A stretch of 6,931 nt of DNA, from the NCBI GenBank assembly GCA_007376745.1, contig VMGU01000026.1, positions 1 to 6,931 on the forward strand, in the 5' to 3' direction. The translations under genes and the position numbers were made by a program. Below the pieces are notes generated by a model. That model made no database searches. It was not told the origin of the DNA and saw only the letters and a list, made by a program, of their open reading frames with translations. Shown here piece after piece: positions 1 through 3,797 of the stretch (position 1 is the stretch's first letter; the number at the start of each line of letters is the position of its first letter). Origin of the DNA: Parcubacteria group bacterium Athens0714_26. Lineage in GTDB: Bacteria > Patescibacteriota > Minisyncoccia > UBA6257 > 02-FULL-45-10c.

Positions 1-372
1 GAAACACCGAGCAGAATAGTGGATGTTATCTCCAACCAATTCAACTCACTGGCAGAAAAAACTAATAACTATTTCATTGATTATGTTGTGGGGTATTTCA
101 AACCGCTACAAATTTCCGATGTTAAAGCTATGCCACTATCCTCTACTTCAGCGCAAATAACATGGACAACAAATCACAGTGCGACAAGTAAGGTAAATTA
201 TGGAGCTACCAGAGAATACGATGGTGAATTCCAAAACGCTCAAAAAGTAAAAAAGCATCAGGTATTCCTTGAAAATCTAAAACCCAATACTCTATATCAC
301 TATGAAGTTATGAGCCAGAATAAGTCAGACTACGCCTATGATGCCGACAGAATTTTTCAAACACTAAAATAG
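1..372 (+). CDS. C-terminal part of a surface protein with an FN3/purple-acid-phosphatase-like domain
   Basis: The frame is open from the first base of the window, so this is the 3' end of a longer gene cut by the window edge. A GTG at 19 is in frame, but nothing supports it as the true start. About 123 codons are visible. The last 85 or so residues form a typical extracellular beta-sandwich: a segment beginning ISDVKAMPLSSTSAQITW, then TTNHSATSKVNYG, then VFLENLKPNTLYHYEV. This is the pattern of fibronectin type III domains and of the N-terminal domain of purple acid phosphatases (the ITW, SKVNYG and L.PNT.YHY positions). Such domains mediate binding or act as spacers in secreted and cell-surface proteins. 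No catalytic residues or membrane anchor lie in the visible part. It ends 47 bases before the stop of the convergent pseudouridine synthase gene. The domain call is family knowledge applied to visible motifs; the function of the whole protein is unknown. Confidence 0.75.
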   Translation, partial: ETPSRIVDVISNQFNSLAEKTNNYFIDYVVGYFKPLQISDVKAMPLSSTSAQITWTTNHSATSKVNYGATREYDGEFQNAQKVKKHQVFLENLKPNTLYHYEVMSQNKSDYAYDADRIFQTLK

Positions 373-419
373 ATAACAAATAAAAACAAAAAAGGTACTT
401 CGCAATATAAAATAAAATT

Positions 420-1115
420 TTAACCTATTAAGGATTCAAGTTCTTCCGGCAACTCGGATTCAAATTTCATCCTTTCGCCCGACGGCGCCGTAAACTCTAT
501 GGCCTGCGCGTGCAAAAACTGACGTTTTAAATTTTTTAATTGAGTTTTTACGCCGCCGTATAATTTGTCACCCGCTATCGGATACCCTATAGAAGCCAGA
601 TGTACCCTGATTTGGTGAGTGCGACCAGTTTTTGGCTCCACCTGAAGCAAGGTGTAGTCATGATTATCTATAATTAGGCGTTTAACTACTTTATATTCGG
701 TAACCGCCTGCTTTTGCATTTTAGAACTATGAACGGTCCTTTTGGTCGTGCCGCTTTTAATGCCGATAGGCTTATCAATAACACCTTTTTCGTCTTTAAC
801 CGCGCCGCAAACCAAAGCCAGATAAGTTTTTTTAACCTGATGTTCCTGAAAAAGCTTTTTAAAATATTCAAAAGATTTTTGATTTAAAACTATCAGCATT
901 ACTCCGGAAGTATCTTTATCCAGCCTATGCACTATGCCGGGACGATTTACAGGATCGTCTCCTACCGTGGAAATTTCCGGATAATTTGCCGTGAGCCAGT
1001 CAACCAAGCTTTTTTCTTCATTACCATTTCTTTCTGAAGTATGAACCAATAAGCCTGCCGGCTTATTAATAATTAAAAAATTATGATTCTTATAAATAAC
1101 TTGAGGCAATTCCAT
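420..1115 (-). CDS. RluA/RluD-family RNA pseudouridine synthase
   Basis: This enzyme isomerises specific uridines to pseudouridine in rRNA or tRNA. The 231-residue protein carries the family signature almost intact: an N-terminal strand with NKPAGLLVH (18-25), the catalytic loop RPGIVHRLDKDTSG (58-71) with the nucleophilic aspartate at D66, and the C-terminal GRTHQIRVHLASIGYPIAGD block (164-183), followed by LYGG. There is no N-terminal S4 RNA-binding domain, so it has the compact RluA-like architecture rather than the longer RluC/RluD form. The target uridine cannot be read from the sequence, so I give no gene symbol. The ATG at 1115 begins just before the first conserved strand, and no better start lies upstream. 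No Shine-Dalgarno sequence is visible; the preceding bases are A/T-rich. It is transcribed alone, downstream of a terminator that closes the sigma-factor unit. A RluA-family assignment is very secure; the substrate is unknown. Confidence 0.93.
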   Translation of the reverse strand: MELPQVIYKNHNFLIINKPAGLLVHTSERNGNEEKSLVDWLTANYPEISTVGDDPVNRPGIVHRLDKDTSGVMLIVLNQKSFEYFKKLFQEHQVKKTYLALVCGAVKDEKGVIDKPIGIKSGTTKRTVHSSKMQKQAVTEYKVVKRLIIDNHDYTLLQVEPKTGRTHQIRVHLASIGYPIAGDKLYGGVKTQLKNLKRQFLHAQAIEFTAPSGERMKFESELPEELESLIG

Positions 1116-1128
1116 AGCTTTTAATTTA

Positions 1129-1134
1129 ATAATA
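1129..1134 (-). promoter_or_regulatory. possible -10 box of the pseudouridine synthase gene
   Basis: On the minus strand TATTAT lies 13 bases before the ATG, and an overlapping TATGCT lies slightly farther upstream. No clear -35 is seen. Either box would give a very short leader, like the other promoters here. The gene needs its own promoter because a terminator lies between it and the upstream minus-strand genes. This is a weak call in AT-rich DNA. Confidence 0.35.
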
Positions 1135-1185
1135 GCATACTAGGAAATTGGGGAACTGGGAAAATTAAAGGGATAAAATAAAACA

Positions 1186-1206
1186 AAAGCCCGAGGAAGG
1201 GGCTTT
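1186..1206 (-). terminator. rho-independent terminator
   Basis: On the minus strand AAAGCCC and GGGCTTT form a perfect 7-bp stem around a 7-base loop, followed by TGTTTTATTTT. This is a standard intrinsic terminator. It lies about 107 bases past the stop of the small membrane protein gene (1314-1685), so it probably ends the sigma-factor transcript and insulates the pseudouridine synthase gene. The plus-strand reading lacks a T-tract, so it works in one direction only. Between it and 1314 I see only AT-rich DNA and a weak inverted repeat (CCAG/CTGG near 1219-1231). Confidence 0.8.
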
Positions 1207-1313
1207 GGTCTTACAAACCAGTGAGGCTGGCTTGAGGCGGGTAAAAATAAAAAGATTATGAACAAATCGCCTTTATATAATATGCAACAATGAAATATAT
1301 TAAATGGTCACGC

Positions 1314-1685
1314 CTATTTATCACCCTTGCGTTTCATTACCATCCGCACCAATACGCTCCGGATAATATCCCGTATTACAAGCGCGCCAAACCCCAAAAA
1401 TAAAAGAATGGAAAATTGAACGATTAAATGAGCCTGCAAAAAAGATAAAACCAAATATTTAAAAACAGACCAGTAACCGTTGTTTGCCGCGATGCCGATA
1501 TTCTGCAAAACTTTGCTGACAAAAACATTTTGCGCGAAAATTTTAAACACCAACACTATAGCCACGATTTGCACAACCATAAGCGGCGCTATGCGCTTAA
1601 AAAACCAAACCAAATAAACTCTCCAGAGAATACGGCTCTTAAACGGCTGGTTTATAGAATTATCGTTAAAACCGACTTTATCCAT
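1314..1685 (-). CDS. small two-helix membrane protein downstream of the ECF sigma factor
   Basis: I do not recognise a named family. The 123-residue protein has a basic, polar N-terminus (1-31), a first hydrophobic helix at about 32-50 (APLMVVQIVAIVLVF), a polar linker containing AANNGYW, and a second long hydrophobic stretch at about 75-105 that may hold one helix plus an amphipathic segment. The C-terminus is strongly basic (RMVMKRKGDK), which by the positive-inside rule suggests both ends are cytoplasmic. It starts 8 bases after the stop of the sigma-factor gene on the same strand with no ribosome binding site, so the two are almost certainly co-transcribed. That position is where anti-sigma factors usually sit, so it could hold the sigma factor at the membrane. 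It has no zinc-binding HxxxCxxC motif or RsiW/RseA-like domain that I can see, so the anti-sigma role is only a contextual guess. Confidence 0.75.
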   Translation of the reverse strand: MDKVGFNDNSINQPFKSRILWRVYLVWFFKRIAPLMVVQIVAIVLVFKIFAQNVFVSKVLQNIGIAANNGYWSVFKYLVLSFLQAHLIVQFSILLFLGFGALVIRDIIRSVLVRMVMKRKGDK

Positions 1686-1693
1686 TTTATTAT

Positions 1694-2248
1694 TTACATT
1701 TCGGTGCTTAATTTTTCGAAAAGCCGCTTGGCTCTAAAAAGGCGCATCTTCAAAGCCGGCGTGGAAATTTTTTCTTCTTTGCAAATATCCCTATATGATT
1801 TGTCTTCGAGATAATAAAGTTTTAAAACTCTGGCCAAATGCTCGGGCATCTTAGCGATAACCGCGCTTACTTCCCTTTTGGCGTCACTCGCCAAAGAAAA
1901 ATCATTACTGCCATGCTCGGGAATATCATCATATAGAACAGGGTCCAGATATTCTAAGTTTCCTTTAATTTTCTTAAATTTCTGGTAATGAGTAAAAGAG
2001 GTGTTCATAAGGACTTTGTAAGCCCAGCTTTTAAACTCTATACCCTCCTGTTTCTTGAATTTACGCGCGTTGGTATAAATTTTAACGAAGGTTTCCTGAA
2101 CTATATCCTCGGCTTCCTCCTTATTTCTAATAACGCCGAATACCTTGCGCAGGAACGGAATCTGATACTTATCTACAAGGATATTAAAATAAGAAGGGTC
2201 GCCAAGCGACAACAGCAAAACCTCTTCGTCTTTAAGGCTATTTTCCAT
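1694..2248 (-). CDS. ECF-type RNA polymerase sigma-70 factor
   Basis: This is a group 4 (extracytoplasmic function) sigma factor, which directs RNA polymerase to a dedicated set of promoters. Its 184 residues hold only the two essential regions. Sigma region 2 spans about 19-91, with the core-binding/-10 helices around RNKEEAEDIVQETFVKIY (41-58) and FKSWAYKVLMN (72-82). An acidic linker follows, then sigma region 4 (about 126-180), with PEHLARVLKLYYLEDKSY and the helix-turn-helix ending STPALKMRLFRAKRLFEKL. There is no region 1.1 or 3, as expected for the group. The ATG at 2248 is preceded by a perfect TATAAT nine bases upstream, so this start fits a nearly leaderless message. The gene leads a two-gene unit with the small membrane protein. 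What it senses cannot be told from the window. Confidence 0.93.
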   Translation of the reverse strand: MENSLKDEEVLLLSLGDPSYFNILVDKYQIPFLRKVFGVIRNKEEAEDIVQETFVKIYTNARKFKKQEGIEFKSWAYKVLMNTSFTHYQKFKKIKGNLEYLDPVLYDDIPEHGSNDFSLASDAKREVSAVIAKMPEHLARVLKLYYLEDKSYRDICKEEKISTPALKMRLFRAKRLFEKLSTEM

Positions 2249-2257
2249 TACCTACAT

Positions 2258-2263
2258 ATTATA
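2258..2263 (-). promoter_or_regulatory. -10 box of the sigma-factor gene, near-leaderless
   Basis: The minus strand carries a consensus TATAAT ending 9 bases before the ATG of the sigma factor. Transcription would start about seven bases after the box, leaving only two or three bases of leader. The -35 region at a 17-base spacing reads CATTTG, a poor match, so the call rests on the -10. Confidence 0.6.
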
Positions 2264-2308
2264 TAACTTAAAAACAAAAGCAAATGTTTACCAAATCTCC
2301 GAAGCTGA

Positions 2309-2336
2309 CTTCTTTTAAAGAATATAGAATGTCGGG
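2309..2336. repeat. diverged 28-nt repeat, copy 1
   Basis: The stretch beginning CTTCTTTTAAA and ending ATGTCGGG matches 2843-2870 at 24 of 28 positions in the same orientation. Its GTCGGGG(CT) end resembles the stem sequence of the 60-nt element, so it may be a remnant of the same repeat family. The two copies bracket the tRNA locus. It lies between the 3' end of the tRNA array and the sigma-factor promoter. Confidence 0.5.
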
Positions 2337-2360
2337 GCTGAATTATTTAATTATATCCAT

Positions 2361-2417
2361 TGGTGGGCGCTACAGGGATCGAACCTGTGACCTCGATATC
2401 CATCAGACCACTCTACT
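2361..2417 (-). pseudogene. 3' part of a broken tRNA (tRNA B) with encoded CCA
   Basis: Read on the minus strand, this ends with a perfect T arm (ACAGG, loop TTCGATC, CCTGT), the acceptor strand AGCGCCC, discriminator A and an encoded CCA. A normal variable region AGGTC precedes it. Farther 5' is GTAGAG, which looks like the 3' side of a D arm, but the 21 bases between it and the T arm are two fewer than in the neighbouring tRNAs. The best anticodon stem I can draw (TGGTC/TATCG) has a mismatch and two or three G-U pairs, and its loop lacks U33. The matching 5' acceptor strand GGGCGCT is about 165 bases away at 2581-2587, with tRNA-Val in between. The acceptor sequence is of a kind seen in bacterial tRNA-Val(UAC), but identity cannot be assigned without an anticodon. 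Confidence 0.75.
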
Positions 2418-2427
2418 TATTAATTAG

Positions 2428-2499
2428 TGCGCGGTAGAAGGATCGAACTTCTGACCTCGTCGATGTCAACGACGCGCTCTACCACTGAGCTAACCGCGC
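2428..2499 (-). tRNA. tRNA-Val (anticodon GAC)
   Basis: This is a complete cloverleaf on the minus strand. The acceptor GCGCGGT pairs perfectly with ACCGCGC. TA follows at positions 8-9, then a D stem GCTC/GAGC with loop AGTGGTA, an anticodon stem CGTCG/CGACG with loop TTGACAT, variable region AGGTC, and T stem AGAAG/CTTCT with loop TTCGATC. The anticodon GAC (2465-2467) reads valine codons GUC/GUU. The discriminator is A. CCA is not encoded (the next bases are CTA), so a CCA-adding enzyme would be required, unlike the neighbouring tRNA-Ile. The gene sits between the separated acceptor strands of broken tRNA B. Confidence 0.96.
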
Positions 2500-2520
2500 A
2501 TAATATCAAACATTCTTATT

Positions 2521-2580
2521 GGGGCTGAGCCCCGACGCCTTTCAGGGTCGGGGCCCCGACAGCGAAGCTCGTCGGGGCTA
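2521..2580. repeat. 60-nt double-hairpin palindromic element, copy 1
   Basis: It is identical over all 60 bases to 2885-2944. In minus-strand reading it holds CCCCGAC...GTCGGGG twice in tandem. The first hairpin continues inward as AGC-TTC-GCT and the second as CCT-GAA-AGG, each with a one-base bulge. It finishes with GGGGCTCAGCCCC. Two adjacent inverted GC-rich hairpins resemble REP/BIME-type non-coding repeats. The TA at 2579-2580 directly touches the 5' acceptor strand of broken tRNA B, where it would be tRNA positions 8-9. No open frame or terminator T-tract is associated with it. Confidence 0.9.
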
Positions 2581-2587
2581 AGCGCCC
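2579..2587 (-). pseudogene. 5' acceptor strand plus TA of broken tRNA B
   Basis: On the minus strand GGGCGCT followed by TA is exactly complementary to the 3' acceptor strand AGCGCCC at 2365-2371. TA is the usual base pair of positions 8-9 in the neighbouring tRNAs. Immediately afterwards, where the D stem should be, the 60-nt element begins with GCCCC. The reading as a tRNA 5' end rests on the perfect 7-bp complementarity and on the same arrangement in tRNA A. The alternative is that it is just the arm of a longer inverted repeat. Confidence 0.55.
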
Positions 2588-2619
2588 ACCAACGGATACA
2601 CTTAAACATATTTCAAATG

Positions 2620-2657
2620 TGCGCGTACATGGGATCGAACCATGGACCTCGTCATTA
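2620..2657 (-). pseudogene. 3' part of a broken tRNA (tRNA A), no CCA
   Basis: Read on the minus strand, TGACG (3' side of an anticodon stem, same sequence as in tRNA-Ile) is followed by variable region AGGTC, a perfect T arm (CATGG, loop TTCGATC, CCATG), acceptor strand TACGCGC and discriminator A. The next bases are CAT, so CCA is not encoded. Upstream of TAATGACG the sequence changes to GTGCGGGGCAC, which cannot form a D arm or the other side of the anticodon stem, so homology ends inside the anticodon loop. The complementary 5' acceptor strand GCGCGTA lies at 2945-2951, nearly 300 bases away, with tRNA-Ile between. Confidence 0.75.
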
Positions 2658-2665
2658 CGTGCCCC

Positions 2666-2766
2666 GCACTAAATTTTTGGTGGGTGTAGAAGGGATCGAA
2701 CCTTCGGCCTCGTCATTATCAGTGACGCGCTCTACCACTGAGCTATACACCCAAAAATTTTAGTGC
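2666..2766. repeat. inverted repeat enclosing tRNA-Ile
   Basis: GCACTAAATTTTTGG (2666-2680) and the reverse complement of 2751-2766 (GCACTAAAATTTTTGG) differ by one inserted A. The arms run from flanking DNA up to and into the acceptor ends, so the precursor could form a long AT-rich stem below the acceptor stem, with the CCA end partly paired. Such a stem would have to be opened or cut by RNase P and 3' processing enzymes. Confidence 0.6.
2678..2752 (-). tRNA. tRNA-Ile (anticodon GAT), CCA encoded
   Basis: This is a complete cloverleaf on the minus strand. The acceptor GGGTGTA pairs with TACACCC. TA follows at 8-9, then D stem GCTC/GAGC with loop AGTGGTA, anticodon stem CGTCA/TGACG with loop CTGATAA, variable region AGGCC, and T stem GAAGG/CCTTC with loop TTCGATC. 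The anticodon GAT (2718-2720) reads AUC/AUU. The discriminator is A and CCA is encoded (2678-2680 on the plus strand is TGG). It lies between the separated acceptor strands of broken tRNA A and is flanked by an AT-rich inverted repeat. It shares its D arm and much of its anticodon stem with tRNA-Val, so the two may have a common origin. Confidence 0.97.
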
Positions 2767-2775
2767 TCGGGGTCA

Positions 2776-2828
2776 GTGACCCCGCACAAATCAACTAATA
2801 AAAATATTAACGGATTTGTGCGGGGCAC
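2776..2828. repeat. GC-rich hairpin upstream of tRNA-Ile
   Basis: CCCCGCACAAATC (2780-2792) and GATTTGTGCGGGG (2813-2825) form a perfect 13-bp stem, extended by GTG/CAC across a one-base bulge. The 20-base loop itself contains TAATA/TATTA. An overlapping palindrome GGGGTCAGTGACCCC (2769-2783) would compete for the same bases. The motif GTGCGGGGCAC recurs just beyond tRNA-Ile (2659-2669). No T-tract follows on the minus strand, so a terminator is unlikely; RNA processing or a repeat relic is more plausible. Confidence 0.75.
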
Positions 2829-2842
2829 CGCGCGCTCCCTGC

Positions 2843-2870
2843 CTTCTTTTAAAACATATGAAATGTCGGG
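2843..2870. repeat. diverged 28-nt repeat, copy 2
   Basis: It matches 2309-2336 at 24 of 28 positions, direct orientation. It lies 14 bases before the second 60-nt element, between that element and the 2776-2828 hairpin. A shorter related stretch (TTAAACATAT...AAATGT) occurs at 2602-2619. Confidence 0.5.
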
Positions 2871-2884
2871 CTTCAATATACTTA

Positions 2885-2944
2885 GGGGCTGAGCCCCGAC
2901 GCCTTTCAGGGTCGGGGCCCCGACAGCGAAGCTCGTCGGGGCTA
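2885..2944. repeat. 60-nt double-hairpin palindromic element, copy 2
   Basis: It is identical to 2521-2580 in sequence and orientation, while the DNA on both sides differs. This points to recent duplication, ongoing gene conversion, or recent insertion of a family member. As in copy 1, its terminal TA directly abuts a tRNA 5' acceptor strand, here GCGCGTA. It would be the first structured segment of the transcript made from the promoter at 2970-2997. Confidence 0.9.
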
Positions 2945-2951
2945 TACGCGC
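2943..2951 (-). pseudogene. 5' acceptor strand plus TA of broken tRNA A
   Basis: On the minus strand GCGCGTA-TA matches the 3' acceptor strand TACGCGC at 2621-2627 perfectly. It begins about 12 bases after the start point predicted from a good promoter, which is where the first tRNA of an operon would be expected. That placement is the best argument that it is a true tRNA 5' end and not a chance repeat. After TA the 60-nt element replaces the D arm. Confidence 0.55.
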
Positions 2952-2969
2952 TTACTTTGAGATTTTAAA

Positions 2970-2997
2970 ATTATAACGGATTTATTCGTGACGCCAA
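2970..2997 (-). promoter_or_regulatory. promoter of the tRNA locus
   Basis: On the minus strand TTGGCG (2992-2997) and a consensus TATAAT (2970-2975) are separated by 16 bases; shifting the -35 by one gives TTTGGC at 17. Predicted transcription starts near 2963 and runs through both broken tRNAs and both intact tRNAs. No other clear promoter lies inside the cluster, apart from a weak TATTAT just before tRNA-Val. Confidence 0.6.
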
Positions 2998-3075
2998 ACT
3001 CCTGCCAAACAACTACTCCAATAACTTCAATCCAGACCGTATCCAAAGCGGCTCCGTATTTTAACTTTGTAAAAA

Positions 3076-3276
3076 TTAATCCGTCAAACTTTTGGCTTTA
3101 TCAATATCAAACTTTATCGCTCCGCCTCCGTAATTTTTTGTTCCCGAATCGAGTCCTTTACGCAACGTTGATGTCAAAAAACTTATGGAATAAAATAAAC
3201 CGCCTAAAACCAGTAAGAACATTAGAATACCTAACACGAAAAAAGTCAATTCTCTTTTATTCTTAAAATTTATCAT
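3076..3276 (-). CDS. small single-pass membrane protein, pilus-operon type
   Basis: This is a 66-residue protein of no named family. A short basic N-terminus (MINFKNKREL) precedes one transmembrane helix at about 11-34 (FFVLGILMFLLVLGGLFYSI), then a polar stretch with KGLDSGTKNYGGG and a C-terminal IKFDIDKAKSL. Its ATG overlaps the TGA of the PilO-like gene (ATGA), so the two are translationally coupled and probably function together at the membrane, the protein facing outward. Length and layout resemble the short anchor proteins that follow pilO-like genes in CPR genomes, from memory and not checked. Downstream of its stop an overlapping frame stays open for about 50 codons (see findings), so a C-terminal frameshift cannot be fully excluded. 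Confidence 0.7.
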   Translation of the reverse strand: MINFKNKRELTFFVLGILMFLLVLGGLFYSISFLTSTLRKGLDSGTKNYGGGAIKFDIDKAKSLTD

Positions 3277-3791
3277 CTTAAAAATACTTTTCCGTTAACA
3301 ACTATTTCAAAATCGCCATTTTTTTTAGTTAAATCCAAACTGGATAAATTGACAAAATACCGGCTATCTTCTATGTTTTTTAAAAAATCGTCAAAATTAT
3401 CCATAGACCCCTGCAACGCCGAACGGAAATTTATCCAGCCGGGCGACTCGGCAGTAGAAGGCGTCTGGTCGCCAAAAACAAAGCCGAATCCAAGCTTATC
3501 TTTTTTGGCAAAACTGGCTAAATCTTTTGAAAAATCAGTCGCATAATCACTTGAGGGTAATATATTGTCCAACAAACTATTGTAAGGCTGAACTTCTTGC
3601 GACTGTAAACGCAACGCGACCAAAGAATCAAGGGATTGTAATTTAAGAAATAAAACCTGCCTTTGCTGAATTATCTTAGTTGCCTTATTATTAATATCGC
3701 CTTGGATAAAAAGCAAAAAAACAATTAGAATCAGCGCTACGGCCAGATAAACAACGACATTTTTAAGTAGTAATTTCCTAAAATGAGTCAT
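3273..3791 (-). CDS. PilO-like type IV pilus assembly protein
   Basis: The 172-residue protein has the PilO layout: a short basic cytoplasmic start (MTHFRKLLLKN), one transmembrane helix at about 12-29 (VVVYLAVALILIVFLLF), a helical, probably coiled-coil stretch (about 31-65, rich in Q, K and L), and a C-terminal alpha/beta domain (about 80-172). That domain includes SSDYATDFSKDLASFAKK, FGFVFGDQTP, then GWINFRSALQGSMDNFDDFLKNIEDSRYF and VNLSSLDLT. The F..FL..IE.SRYF..L segment is typical of PilO/GspM ferredoxin-like domains, which pair with PilN in the inner-membrane alignment complex. No PilM, PilN or PilQ is in the window. The ATG at 3791 follows an extended -10 by six bases, favouring a leaderless message from this start. 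Family assignment is moderate because PilO diverges quickly. Confidence 0.65.
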   Translation of the reverse strand: MTHFRKLLLKNVVVYLAVALILIVFLLFIQGDINNKATKIIQQRQVLFLKLQSLDSLVALRLQSQEVQPYNSLLDNILPSSDYATDFSKDLASFAKKDKLGFGFVFGDQTPSTAESPGWINFRSALQGSMDNFDDFLKNIEDSRYFVNLSSLDLTKKNGDFEIVVNGKVFLR

Positions 3792-3797
3792 AAAATC

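Larger units (their letters stand above)
2354..2598. repeat. segment bounded by an 18-bp inverted repeat (2354-2371 / 2581-2598)
   Basis: The left arm TATCCATTGGTGGGCGCT and the reverse complement of the right arm, TATCCGTTGGTGGGCGCT, match at 17 of 18 positions. The arms contain the two acceptor strands of broken tRNA B, the CCA end, and seven bases of DNA outside the tRNA. The repeat therefore goes beyond what acceptor pairing alone explains. Inside lie tRNA-Val, one copy of the 60-nt element and the 3' part of tRNA B. Confidence 0.7.

Noticed and set aside
1530..1814. Plus-strand open frame of 94 codons
   Set aside because: It lies antisense across the membrane-protein gene and the end of the sigma-factor gene, has no recognisable motif, and the minus-strand genes have clear family signatures or coupling.
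1988..2266. Plus-strand open frame of 92 codons over the sigma factor
   Set aside because: It is the antisense shadow of sigma region 2; the minus-strand reading carries the conserved residues.
2521..2580. Integron attC site
   Set aside because: The imperfect palindrome lacks the GTTRRRY/RYYYAAC core sites and no cassette genes follow.
2521..2944. CRISPR array
   Set aside because: Only two copies of the 60-nt repeat, 304 bases apart, with tRNA sequences between them, not unique spacers of constant length.
2620..2951. Group I intron in a tRNA anticodon loop
   Set aside because: The 5' break is just after position 9, not in the anticodon loop, and the interior holds an intact tRNA and palindromes without visible intron core elements.
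2620..2951. Archaeal-type trans-spliced split tRNA
   Set aside because: Split tRNA 5' halves should carry the D arm and the anticodon-stem 5' side; here only the acceptor strand and TA are present.
2988..3266. Plus-strand open frame of 92 codons opposite the 66-aa membrane protein
   Set aside because: It starts at GTG, has no domain signature and covers the coupled minus-strand gene. A different plus frame in 2969-3064 is noted as a finding instead.
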